In this document: positions 17,235 through 25,798 of the stretch, piece by piece
Layout: every line of letters begins with the position of its first letter
Numbering within the stretch: the stretch's first letter is position 1
Assembly (NCBI RefSeq): GCF_011189575.1
Contig: NZ_PUJW01000015.1
Span: 1 to 64,000 of the forward strand
Direction: 5' to 3'
DNA from: Photorhabdus cinerea
Lineage (GTDB): Bacteria > Pseudomonadota > Gammaproteobacteria > Enterobacterales > Enterobacteriaceae
Length of the DNA: 64,000 nucleotides
Notes under the pieces: model-generated
What the model saw: only the letters and a program-made list of their open reading frames with translations
Database searches by the model: none
What the model was told of the DNA's origin: nothing
Made by a program: the position numbers and the translations under genes

Positions 17235-18335
17235 TTACACATTCTCGGATGGTAAACACTGATGAATAGCTTCAAGAACACAATCATGTCCAATATCTGA
17301 GCATAGACCAGCTTTGCCAATTGCAGTTGGAAGAATCAGACGTAATTTCCCTGCTATAACTTTTTTATCTCTCATCATATGTGGAAGATAGGTTTCCGGC
17401 GGCATGTTCTGTGGCCCGTGTACAGGTAGATTTGCCCTTCTCAGCAATCGGATAATACGTTGAGTGTCTTGCTCAGAGAAATTCCCTGCGAGCTGGGCTG
17501 TTTTTGCCGCCATAACCATTCCCGCAGCAACAGCTTCTCCATGTAGCCAGATGCCATATCCCATTTCTGTTTCAATTGCGTGACCAAATGTATGACCAAG
17601 ATTCAGCAAGGCACGCAGGCCGCTTAATTCTTTTTCATCTGCGGCGACAACTTCTGCTTTTAATTCGCAACAGCGACGGATGCAGTAAGCCATTGCTTTG
17701 TTGTCGAGAGCAAGCAGTTTATCCATATTATCTTCAAGCCAGCTGAAAAACTCACTGTCGAGAATGATGCCGTACTTAATGACCTCAGCCAGACCAGAAG
17801 AGAGTTCGCGGGCTGGAAGCGTTTGCAGGCAATTGAGATCGACCATCACAGAAACGGGCTGATAGAACGCGCCTATCATATTTTTGCCGAGAGGATGATT
17901 TACTGCGGTTTTTCCTCCAACAGAAGAATCAACCTGAGCGAGAAGAGTGGTAGGAACCTGAATAAAACGGACACCACGTTGATAACAGGCAGCGGCAAAA
18001 CCGGTCAAATCACCGATTACGCCGCCGCCGAGAGCGATAAGTGTTGTATCTCGACCGTGGTTATTTTCCAGTAGAGCTGAGAATACATCGTCTAATATGG
18101 AAAGAGATTTGTACTGTTCACCATCAGGCAGAATAATTTCATCTACCCGAACCCCGGCTTGCTGCAAAGTGGCTTTTACTTTTGCCAAATACAGTGGAGC
18201 CAGTGTTTGATTCGTCACCAGCATAACTTGCTGGCCTGCTTCTAGTGGTGCAAAAGCAGAAGGATCATCGAACAATCCTTTTGCAATGGTAATCGGGTAG
18301 CTACGCTCCCCTAAAGTAACAGTGATCTTTTCCAT
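17235..18335 (-). CDS. aroB: 3-Dehydroquinate synthase
   Basis: AroB performs the second step of the shikimate pathway using NAD and a divalent metal. The 366-residue protein has GGGVIGDLTGFAAACYQRG, the metal His region LNLGHTFGHAIE and WLHGEAVAAGM. It follows aroK by 46 bases, probably in one transcript. Confidence 0.98.
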   Translation of the reverse strand: MEKITVTLGERSYPITIAKGLFDDPSAFAPLEAGQQVMLVTNQTLAPLYLAKVKATLQQAGVRVDEIILPDGEQYKSLSILDDVFSALLENNHGRDTTLIALGGGVIGDLTGFAAACYQRGVRFIQVPTTLLAQVDSSVGGKTAVNHPLGKNMIGAFYQPVSVMVDLNCLQTLPARELSSGLAEVIKYGIILDSEFFSWLEDNMDKLLALDNKAMAYCIRRCCELKAEVVAADEKELSGLRALLNLGHTFGHAIETEMGYGIWLHGEAVAAGMVMAAKTAQLAGNFSEQDTQRIIRLLRRANLPVHGPQNMPPETYLPHMMRDKKVIAGKLRLILPTAIGKAGLCSDIGHDCVLEAIHQCLPSENV

Positions 18336-18381
18336 AGCAGCTTTAGCCTTAATTATTTATCGCTGTACAGACTTGCCTAAA

Positions 18382-18903
18382 TCAGTTTTTTTCCAGTAAC
18401 TCGATGATTTGGTTAGCAACAACTTTCGCGCTTTGCTCATCGGTACGGATAGTGACATCAGCAATTTCCTCATACAGAGGATTACGTTCGTCCGCTAAAT
18501 TTTCTAAAACTTCACGTGCTGGTGCATCAACTTGAAGTAAAGGACGTTTTTTATCGCGCTGGGTGCGTGCTAGCTGTTTTTCAATGGTGGTTTCCAGGTA
18601 GACTACGACACCACGGGCAGACAGACGATTTCGGGTTTCTCTGGATTTTACAGAGCCTCCACCAGTCGCCAGTACAATGCCTTGTTTTTCAGTGAGTTCG
18701 TTAATCACTTTTTCTTCGCGTTCGCGGAAGCCTTCTTCGCCTTCCACATCGAATACCCAGCCCACGTCAGCTCCGGTACGTCGCTCAATTTCTTGATCGG
18801 AGTCGTAAAACTCCATATTGAGTTGCTGAGCTAACTGACGACCAATAGTGCTTTTGCCGGCACCCATAGGCCCAACCAGAAAGATATTACGTTTCTCTGC
18901 CAT
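18382..18903 (-). CDS. aroK: Shikimate kinase I
   Basis: AroK phosphorylates shikimate. The 173-residue P-loop kinase has GPMGAGKSTIGRQL as Walker A, SDQEIERRTG for shikimate binding, and LATGGGSV. It is the first gene of the conserved aroK-aroB-damX-dam-rpe-gph-trpS cluster; the transcript start should lie in the gap upstream. Confidence 0.98.
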   Translation of the reverse strand: MAEKRNIFLVGPMGAGKSTIGRQLAQQLNMEFYDSDQEIERRTGADVGWVFDVEGEEGFREREEKVINELTEKQGIVLATGGGSVKSRETRNRLSARGVVVYLETTIEKQLARTQRDKKRPLLQVDAPAREVLENLADERNPLYEEIADVTIRTDEQSAKVVANQIIELLEKN

Positions 18904-19271
18904 GTTTTTGGTATTACTAAGACTATTCGTTAATGATAACCCGCCCCGCTAATCAAATCAGCAGCGGGACCTAAACTGAAACCTCATGAGCGGTAATGTG
19001 AGATCAGATGATAAAATTATCTCAGTTCACCAGCCAGTTTTGCAACTATATAAATCAATGATGAGCTTCCTGTAGCAGAAGCCCTAGTTTTATTGGCTTA
19101 TTATTGTGATGTTAACCCGACCGCTCAATTAGCTAACCCTTGTATGCTAAATCGGACTCAGCGTCAAATCTATAAACAAGGTTAGCTGAAAAAATCTGCG
19201 CATGATCATACTGAATAGTCGTTTTTTTTATTTTCAACTCATTGATATAACGATTTTATTCTATTTTTTGG
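18904..19271. other. aroK upstream region with a long inverted repeat
   Basis: This 368-base gap between hofQ and aroK contains no gene. At 19131-19143 and 19176-19187 AGCTAACCCTTGT and ACAAGGTTAGCT form a near-perfect 12-bp inverted repeat with a 32-base loop. On the minus strand it lies after hofQ and before the aroK promoter region, so it may end hof transcription or bind a regulator. Confidence 0.5.
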
Positions 19272-20306
19272 TTAAATATCCATCAGTTGAGGCGTGATAA
19301 ATATTACTAGCTCACGACGGCTGTGTTTATGACCTTTCTGGTTAAATAATGAACCAAGCAGAGGGATGTCTGATAAATAGGGTACTTTCTGAGTTTTCTC
19401 ACCTTTTTTTTGTTGGAAAATCCCACCGAGGATGAGTGTTTCGCCATTTTTCACGGTAACTTGAGTCATTATTTCCTGTTTATCGATGGTCAGATTCTCA
19501 CCTCCTCCCTGACTTATTGAGATTCCTGGCATATTTTGACTAATTTTTAGAGAGAGTCTGATTTTGTCTTTTCTGAGTATATGGGGGGTGACTTCCATTC
19601 CCAGTACAGCTTCTTTAAATTGCACGGTACTTTTCTCTTTTTCCTGACTAACATAGGGAATATCCGAGCCTTGCTTAATGCTGGCTAACTGTTGATGTGA
19701 GGCTGTCAGTCTTGGGCTAGCGATGATATCCAGTTGATTTTCTTGTTCTAGGGCGCTGAGTTCTAGTTCCAGCAAGCTGGTGTGAATACGGGCAATATTG
19801 AGCGCAAATCGATGCATATTGTCATTGGCTGCTTGGTTGATATTGAGGCGATTTATACCTGTTGATGTATTAAGTTGTTCTCCTATCGGCATTCCCCAAT
19901 AAATTCCCAGTTCATGTAGTGCTTCTCTGCTACTGGTCACGATATGTGCAGTAATCTGTACCTGCTGCTGTGGAGTATCTATTTCTTTCAGCCAACTTTT
20001 TATCTGCGCGATTGCGATAGGAGTATCCTGTAAAATTAGGCTGTTAGTTTCAGGATCAAAATCAGCTTTACCCTCTTTTGTCATGAGTGCGGGTATATTT
20101 TGTCTGAGATTAAGGGCAATTCTTTCTGCATCTGCATATTGTAATGCTGTTGCAAGGTACTGAATTTCAGTCTCATAGACTGACTGAGTAATTAGCTCAA
20201 TAGGTTGTTCTTCTGCCTCTGTTATGGGGGGAGCAAAAGGATTTCTTATCTCTGCAACACAAATAACGGGCAGAAAAATGATAAATAGAATAAATTTCTT
20301 AGTCAT
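19272..20306 (-). CDS. hofQ: HofQ secretin-like protein, apparently a HofP-HofQ fusion
   Basis: HofQ is the outer-membrane secretin of the Hof system used in E. coli to take up DNA as nutrient. This 344-residue version keeps the N1-like and secretin domains (LQYADAERIAL, QQVQITAHIVTS, LDIIASPRLTASH, KEAVLGMEVTPHI, GETLILGGIFQQKK, LVIFITPQL) but lacks about 95 N-terminal residues that carry the STN domain. In their place is a signal peptide followed by EIRNPFAPP, which resembles the start of mature HofP/PilP proteins (NPF-P). No separate hofP exists: hofO ends within the first bases of this gene. Start 20306 has GAGGAA upstream. Confidence 0.85.
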   Translation of the reverse strand: MTKKFILFIIFLPVICVAEIRNPFAPPITEAEEQPIELITQSVYETEIQYLATALQYADAERIALNLRQNIPALMTKEGKADFDPETNSLILQDTPIAIAQIKSWLKEIDTPQQQVQITAHIVTSSREALHELGIYWGMPIGEQLNTSTGINRLNINQAANDNMHRFALNIARIHTSLLELELSALEQENQLDIIASPRLTASHQQLASIKQGSDIPYVSQEKEKSTVQFKEAVLGMEVTPHILRKDKIRLSLKISQNMPGISISQGGGENLTIDKQEIMTQVTVKNGETLILGGIFQQKKGEKTQKVPYLSDIPLLGSLFNQKGHKHSRRELVIFITPQLMDI

Positions 20307-20844
20307 AAAGTTCCTCATGTGAGGTTTCTGACAAGGTCATTTTGACATTTAGAGACTCGCCTGACGGCGAAACAGAAAATTGTTTGATTAACAGCGGTGG
20401 ATATACCGCTTGTAATGCCCCAAGAAAGTCCAACATTTGTTCGTAGTTTAAATAAATCACTATTTGCCAGAGCGTTTTTTCTCCTTCTTTTTTACGCTGC
20501 CATTCAAGAACTTGCCCACCAGAATTCATCAATGGTTGTTGTAATTGTTTTACTGCGGAAATTTTCACGGTATTTTGTGATGGCTTACTCAGTTCATTTC
20601 CTATTTGGTTTATGTGTTGTTGTATATCTTCCAATAGAGGTAACTGATTTAGCCGATCATTAGTTGATTTTGTATTAATTTCCTGGGCTGCTATTTTCTG
20701 TGTCAGGCTTATTTCCTGTTCAGTTCTCTCTTGCCAGAAGAAAAAATAAAATAGAATTAGAAATGGGGTAATGATCGTTTGCTGCCAAATAAAGAGTAGC
20801 CAGGCTGGTTTGGCAAACCACCATAAATAATCACTTTTTATCAT
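20299..20844 (-). CDS. hofO: HofO, PilO-like pilus assembly protein
   Basis: A 181-residue inner-membrane protein with one membrane segment (about residues 13-35) and a periplasmic coiled-coil plus ferredoxin-like part, as in PilO. It lies in the hofM-N-O-Q order, overlapping hofN by 14 bases and hofQ by 8. The start at 20844 follows GGAG; the longer frame is less likely. Assignment is mostly by position and architecture, since sequence in this family drifts fast. Confidence 0.78.
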   Translation of the reverse strand: MIKSDYLWWFAKPAWLLFIWQQTIITPFLILFYFFFWQERTEQEISLTQKIAAQEINTKSTNDRLNQLPLLEDIQQHINQIGNELSKPSQNTVKISAVKQLQQPLMNSGGQVLEWQRKKEGEKTLWQIVIYLNYEQMLDFLGALQAVYPPLLIKQFSVSPSGESLNVKMTLSETSHEELYD

Positions 20845-21385
20845 TGGGTATCTCCACCGGCCAGTTAGCGTCAATAGTAAACTGCCTGATTTGTTGCTCG
20901 GTTGTGGTCATTTTTTTTAGTTGTATTTCAGAAAGTTGTTCGTTGTTTTCAAGATTATCCAGTAGAGATGTCATACTGGAATAATCCAGACTATTAGCGA
21001 CGAGTTTCAATTGACCTGCATGGTCATCGAAAGCTGTCAGCCAACTCCCTTCCGGAAGTAAATCCGGTAGTTGATTAAATAATTTCAAATGCTGCTGATT
21101 CTGTTTCAGCCGTGTTTGTTGTTGCTTTAATTTATAGGCCAGCTTGTTGTGAAGATTGAACGCCTCTTCTGTCTGAGTTATCTGTTGTTGCAAATGTAAT
21201 TGCTGCTGGTTGAGTTGTTGCAGTTGCCTTTGATGCTGATTAATCGTTTCCTGTTGTTTAAAAGAGATCCAAATAAATACGATTAGCCACAACACCAATT
21301 GCAGTAAGAGAAGAACAACCCACCAGCGACAGCGATGTTTCAGCCGGGTTTGTCGCCAGGGTAGAAAATTAACTTGATACATCAT
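20831..21385 (-). CDS. hofN: HofN, PilN-like pilus assembly protein
   Basis: A 184-residue protein with the PilN-like start YQVNFLPWRQTRLKHRCRWW, one membrane helix (about 24-44), then a long Gln-rich coiled coil (50-105) and a small periplasmic domain. It overlaps hofM by four bases (ATGA) and hofO by 14, so the genes are co-translated. In E. coli the hof genes are needed to use external DNA as a nutrient. Confidence 0.83.
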   Translation of the reverse strand: MMYQVNFLPWRQTRLKHRCRWWVVLLLLQLVLWLIVFIWISFKQQETINQHQRQLQQLNQQQLHLQQQITQTEEAFNLHNKLAYKLKQQQTRLKQNQQHLKLFNQLPDLLPEGSWLTAFDDHAGQLKLVANSLDYSSMTSLLDNLENNEQLSEIQLKKMTTTEQQIRQFTIDANWPVEIPNDKK

Positions 21386-22212
21386 TTATCATCCGGTCTG
21401 AGTGCTAAACCACCGGCTATCACATACTCCATTAGTTGAATTGGAAGCGGGGGATGATAGTGACGGAATGCTGCCAGCATGTCCCAGGAGCAGGTTCCTT
21501 CAGGTAAAGCTTCCTGCTGGAAGCTGCTGTAATAAATATTTTTTTCAGTAATGGATGAAGCCGGTAATTGGCTAATAACCTGTTGTGGAGAGACAACAGT
21601 ATTTGCTGATACCAAATCATAGGCAAAAGGTGCATTGGCAGGAGATACCCATAACCAACCGGATTGTTGCCTATGTAACAACCAACTATTAATTGGAACG
21701 CCAGAATATTGCGCCATATAGCGTAGTGCACAGGGAGCAATGTCAATGGCATCTGGGCATATTCCTGCTTGTGCAAGACATTGTAGCCAGAGTTCTAGAT
21801 CTTTCTGGCGAGCTGCGCTGATATAGGCATTTTGCTCAATAATACGATAATCCAATGTCAATTCACGGGTGTTAAAGGGAAATTGTTTTTCGGCACTGGC
21901 ATTGATAAACCAACCTTGTTCCGGTTCTTTAAGACTAATATCTGAAGGTAAAATCAGATTCCGCTGCAACGTTTGCTGTACAGGTAAGGCGAGTCTGAAA
22001 CTGATTTTTTTAGGTAATTTTTGCCGCCATTGATTTAAAATATCACGTAGTATTTCAGGTCGTTGTAAACGACCTTCTGGCATAACCACATCAGGTAAAA
22101 GATATTGCCAGCAATGGCGAAGCTGCCAACCATCACGGCGTTTTATGGCTGCGACGGCACGAATGATTCCATTTTGTATGTCCAGTCCGACATACCACTT
22201 TGGTGAGTACAT
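21382..22212 (-). CDS. hofM: HofM, PilM-like actin-fold protein
   Basis: A 276-residue cytoplasmic protein resembling PilM, the actin-fold platform component of type IV pilus machines: WYVGLDIQNGIIRAVAAIKR at the N-terminus and ASAEKQFPFNTRELTLDY, LQCLAQAGICPDAIDIAPCALRY further on. It is the first gene of hofMNOQ, divergent from mrcA by 120 bases, as in E. coli. Confidence 0.88.
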   Translation of the reverse strand: MYSPKWYVGLDIQNGIIRAVAAIKRRDGWQLRHCWQYLLPDVVMPEGRLQRPEILRDILNQWRQKLPKKISFRLALPVQQTLQRNLILPSDISLKEPEQGWFINASAEKQFPFNTRELTLDYRIIEQNAYISAARQKDLELWLQCLAQAGICPDAIDIAPCALRYMAQYSGVPINSWLLHRQQSGWLWVSPANAPFAYDLVSANTVVSPQQVISQLPASSITEKNIYYSSFQQEALPEGTCSWDMLAAFRHYHPPLPIQLMEYVIAGGLALRPDDK

Positions 22213-22332
22213 ATTGGTGATCTCCGTATCAGTAATTTTAATAAAAGACCATATTCAAGGTGCTGTGTAACCTTTATACTACGCGCCGATTGTTTATAAA
22301 CCACCCAACTAACGTGGCATGGGAAATTTCAG

Positions 22333-24861
22333 GTGAAGTTCGTAAAGTATTTTCTAATCTTTGTTGTGTGTTGCATTTTTCTGGGAACGGTCTCGATTTT
22401 TGGTATGTACAAATATATCGAGCCTCAGTTACCTGATGTGGCGACATTAAAAGATGTTCGACTACAAACACCAATGCAGGTGTTCAGTGCGGATGGTGAG
22501 CTTATTGCTCAGTATGGTGAAAAGCGCCGTATGCCTCTTACGTTGTCCGAAATTCCACCGATTATGGTGAAAGCATTCATTGCAACGGAGGACAGTCGTT
22601 TCTATGAACACCACGGCGTTGACCCGGTAGGGATTATCCGGGCTGCATCTGTAGCACTGAGTTCAGGACGTGCTTCGCAAGGGGCAAGTACTATTACTCA
22701 GCAACTGGCGAGAAATTTCTTTCTCAGCCCTGAAAAGACGTTGACGCGTAAAATCAAGGAAGTTTTTCTCGCTATCAGGATTGAGCAGTTACTGAATAAA
22801 GATGAGATCCTCGAACTCTATCTTAATAAAATTTATCTTGGTTACCGGGCTTATGGTGTCGGAGCTGCGGCTCAAGTTTATTTTGGTAAGAATGTCAATG
22901 AGTTGACTCTGAGCGAAATAGCCATGATTGCCGGTTTGCCAAAAGCACCTTCTACTTTTAACCCGCTTTATTCTTATGATCGGGCAATTAACCGCCGGAA
23001 TGTGGTTTTGAGTCGTATGCTCGATCAGGGTTACATTACTCAGCAGCAATATAATCAAGCCAGAGGTGAAAAGCTGGTGGCTAATTACCATGCTCCTCAA
23101 ATTGCTTTTTCTGCTCCATATTTGTCTGAGATGGTGCGCCAGGAGATGATTGAACGTTATGGTGAGAATGCTTATACAGACGGTTATAAAGTTTATACCA
23201 CCATTACCCGTAAACTTCAGTTGGCAGCCGTAGAGGCGGCTCGTAATAACATCATTGATTATGATGTCCGTCATGGTTACCGTGAGGAGCAGGAGGTTTT
23301 GTGGAAAGTAGGTGAACCTGCCTGGTCTCAGGAGCAGATCCTTAAGAAGCTCAAGACACTGCCAAATTATGACCCGCTAATGCCGGCAGTGGTAATCAGA
23401 GCAGGTGCTGATCAGGCAACAGTGATATTGGCTGATGGCAGCAATGTCGAATTACCAATGGCTGGTGTTCGCTGGGCCAGAAAATTCAGATCTGATAGTG
23501 CGCAGGGTGCAGTTCCTCGTAGTGTGAATGAAGTGGTTCAGGCGGGTGAGCAGGTTTGGGTGCGGAAAGTAAAAGATATCTGGTGGTTGGCACAAATACC
23601 GGAAGTTAATGTTGCTCTGGTTTCTATTGATCCTAATGATGGTGCAGTGAAGGCGTTGGTGGGTGGGTTTGATTTCAGCTTGAGTAAATTTAATCGAGTC
23701 ACCCAATCATTACGTCAGATTGGTTCCAATATTAAACCGTTTCTTTATGCGGCAGCGATGGATAAAGGGCTGACACTGGCTTCTTTGCTCAATGACCTGC
23801 CAATCAGCCGCTGGGATGCGGGAGCGGGTACCGATTGGCGCCCGAAAAACTCACCACCAACTTACGCCGGGCCAATTCGTTTGCGTCAAGGGTTAGGGCA
23901 ATCGAAGAATGTTGTGATGGTTCGCGCAATGCGTGCAATGGGAGTTGATTATGCCGCGGACTACCTACAACGATTTGGCTTCCCAGGGAAAAATATTGTT
24001 CGTACAGAATCTCTCGCGTTGGGCGCTCCATCGTTTACACCAATGCAGGTGGTACGTGGATATTCGGTGATGTCTAATGGAGGTTATCTGATTGATCCCT
24101 ACTTCATTACTAAGATCGAAAATGAAGATGGAGATATTCTATTTGAAGCCAGACCTAAGATTGCATGTCCGCAATGCGATATTCCAGTGATTTATGGTGA
24201 TACTGCACGTTCAATCGAACTTTCTGAAAACTCGATTGAAAATGTAGCTCAATCTCATGTTAGCCAACAGGAGATATTGCCGTTACCTGAATTGGAAAAA
24301 GCGCCGGTAATTGATGGTAATGAAAATGAGCAAAAATATGCTCCTCATGTTATCAGTACTCCTCTGGCATTTTTGATCCATGATGCCCTGAATACCAATA
24401 TTTTTGGCGAACCGGGTTGGACTGGTACGGGTTGGCGTGCCTCGCGTGATCTGAAACGTCGTGATATTGGTGGCAAAACCGGTACAACTAACAGTTCAAA
24501 GGATGCTTGGTTCTCAGGTTATGGGCCGGATATTGTGACAACCGTCTGGATTGGTTTTGATGACCACCGTAGAAGCCTTGGCCGTACTGCCGCCAGTGGT
24601 GGTGAAGCGGGCGCGAAGAGTGCACAGCCAATTTGGGATGACTTTATGAAAGTGGCACTGGAGGGGGTTCCTGAAAAAGAAATAGCACTTCCTCCAGGTA
24701 TCGTTTCTGTCGTGATAGATCGTAAGACAGGGAAACTTGCTAGCGGAGGTGGGGATACTCGCAGTGAATACTTCATTGACGGAACTCAGCCTACAGAAAG
24801 TGCGGTACAGGAAGTTGGCACAACCTTGATTGAAGATGGTGAAAGCCAGGAATTGTTCTGA
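22333..24861 (+). CDS. mrcA: Penicillin-binding protein 1A
   Basis: PBP1a polymerises and crosslinks murein at the inner membrane. The 842 residues contain an N-terminal anchor (5-27), a GT51 transglycosylase domain (EDSRFYEHHGVDPVGIIRA near 86, QGASTITQQLARN) and a transpeptidase domain with Ser465 in GSNIKPF, the SKN motif in GQSKNVV, and KTG at 715-717. Length agrees with E. coli (850). It is transcribed alone, divergent from hofM. Confidence 0.98.
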   Translation: MKFVKYFLIFVVCCIFLGTVSIFGMYKYIEPQLPDVATLKDVRLQTPMQVFSADGELIAQYGEKRRMPLTLSEIPPIMVKAFIATEDSRFYEHHGVDPVGIIRAASVALSSGRASQGASTITQQLARNFFLSPEKTLTRKIKEVFLAIRIEQLLNKDEILELYLNKIYLGYRAYGVGAAAQVYFGKNVNELTLSEIAMIAGLPKAPSTFNPLYSYDRAINRRNVVLSRMLDQGYITQQQYNQARGEKLVANYHAPQIAFSAPYLSEMVRQEMIERYGENAYTDGYKVYTTITRKLQLAAVEAARNNIIDYDVRHGYREEQEVLWKVGEPAWSQEQILKKLKTLPNYDPLMPAVVIRAGADQATVILADGSNVELPMAGVRWARKFRSDSAQGAVPRSVNEVVQAGEQVWVRKVKDIWWLAQIPEVNVALVSIDPNDGAVKALVGGFDFSLSKFNRVTQSLRQIGSNIKPFLYAAAMDKGLTLASLLNDLPISRWDAGAGTDWRPKNSPPTYAGPIRLRQGLGQSKNVVMVRAMRAMGVDYAADYLQRFGFPGKNIVRTESLALGAPSFTPMQVVRGYSVMSNGGYLIDPYFITKIENEDGDILFEARPKIACPQCDIPVIYGDTARSIELSENSIENVAQSHVSQQEILPLPELEKAPVIDGNENEQKYAPHVISTPLAFLIHDALNTNIFGEPGWTGTGWRASRDLKRRDIGGKTGTTNSSKDAWFSGYGPDIVTTVWIGFDDHRRSLGRTAASGGEAGAKSAQPIWDDFMKVALEGVPEKEIALPPGIVSVVIDRKTGKLASGGGDTRSEYFIDGTQPTESAVQEVGTTLIEDGESQELF

Positions 24862-24868
24862 TAATAAG

Positions 24869-24902
24869 ACAGGCACAACTGGGAAAGATCTGTTGTGCCT
24901 GT
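24869..24902. terminator. Hairpin between convergent mrcA and nudE
   Basis: An 11-bp perfect stem (ACAGGCACAAC with GTTGTGCCTGT) starts eight bases after the mrcA stop. The T-run is poor on both strands, but it is placed to end both convergent genes. Confidence 0.7.
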
Positions 24903-24907
24903 TAACT

Positions 24908-25456
24908 TCAGCGATGCTGTAAGTATTTTTGTGCCAGAAACAGGGCACTAACATTGCGTGCTTCGTTGAAGTCAGCGTGATCCAGTAATGACATCATATC
25001 TGCTATTGGCCAGCGTATTTGTGGCAATGGTTCAGGTTCATCTCCTTCCAGATTTTCTGGGTAGAGATTCTCAGCAATAACAATGTTCATTTTATTAGAA
25101 AAATAGGAGGGGGCCATGGTGAGTTTGGCTAATTGTTCTATTCTCTGCGCACCAAAACCGACTTCTTCTTTCAATTCACGGTTAGCTGCTTCAAAGATAC
25201 TTTCACCAGGGTCGATAGCACCTTTAGGAAAACCTAATTCGTATTGTTCAATACCTACTGCATACTCACGAATAAGTAACAATTCGTCTCCAAGGACTGG
25301 GATTATCAGAACAGCTTCCCGATTGGCTGGACGCATCCGTTCATAAACGCGTTTTACACCGTTACTGAATTCGAGATCTACTGATTGAATATGGAATAAA
25401 CGTGAATGGGCAATATTCTCTATGTTCAAGATTTTAGGGTTTTTCGGGTCATTCAT
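24908..25456 (-). CDS. nudE: ADP compounds hydrolase NudE (Nudix)
   Basis: NudE hydrolyses ADP-ribose, Ap3A and NADH. The 182-residue protein has a complete Nudix box, GAIDPGESIFEAANRELKEEVGF as G-x5-E-x7-RELxEE-x-G. I start at Met 25456 (MNDPKNPKILN), matching E. coli; the open frame extends 29 codons further without support. It is divergent from igaA. Confidence 0.95.
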   Translation of the reverse strand: MNDPKNPKILNIENIAHSRLFHIQSVDLEFSNGVKRVYERMRPANREAVLIIPVLGDELLLIREYAVGIEQYELGFPKGAIDPGESIFEAANRELKEEVGFGAQRIEQLAKLTMAPSYFSNKMNIVIAENLYPENLEGDEPEPLPQIRWPIADMMSLLDHADFNEARNVSALFLAQKYLQHR

Positions 25457-25798
25457 AATTGCCCCTGATGGTATTAATATTGGTTGAGTTGAGTATCTAT
25501 GCATCGTTACATCATGAATTGTTTTGTTAACCTTAGATTTCATGGCGAAATTAGAGACACTCCATAGCTTGACTAAATATGGCCGATTATTTTAATAAAT
25601 GATAGTGATTATCGCTTGTCATTTCTGTTGCTGCTATCTTTAATCCTCATAGGGAATAGAGTTATGTTATAAATAGTTCAGGGTGTGATTATATAACTTG
25701 TTGTAAAGTAGATTAAAAAATGGGAATGGTCTGATTCAGAACTTAACGTGTGGTTGTTATTCTGCAAACAGTAATATTGTCATGGATGTGGGGGAGAA
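25457..25798. other. Divergent promoter region nudE/igaA
   Basis: A 342-base AT-rich gap between divergent genes. It must contain both promoters, but I see no confident regulator site; a Fur-like stretch near 25600 matches only about 12 of 19 positions and is not called. Confidence 0.5.

Noticed and set aside
25590..25620. Fur-like sequence upstream of igaA
   Set aside because: Only about 12 of 19 positions match, which is near background in this AT-rich DNA.
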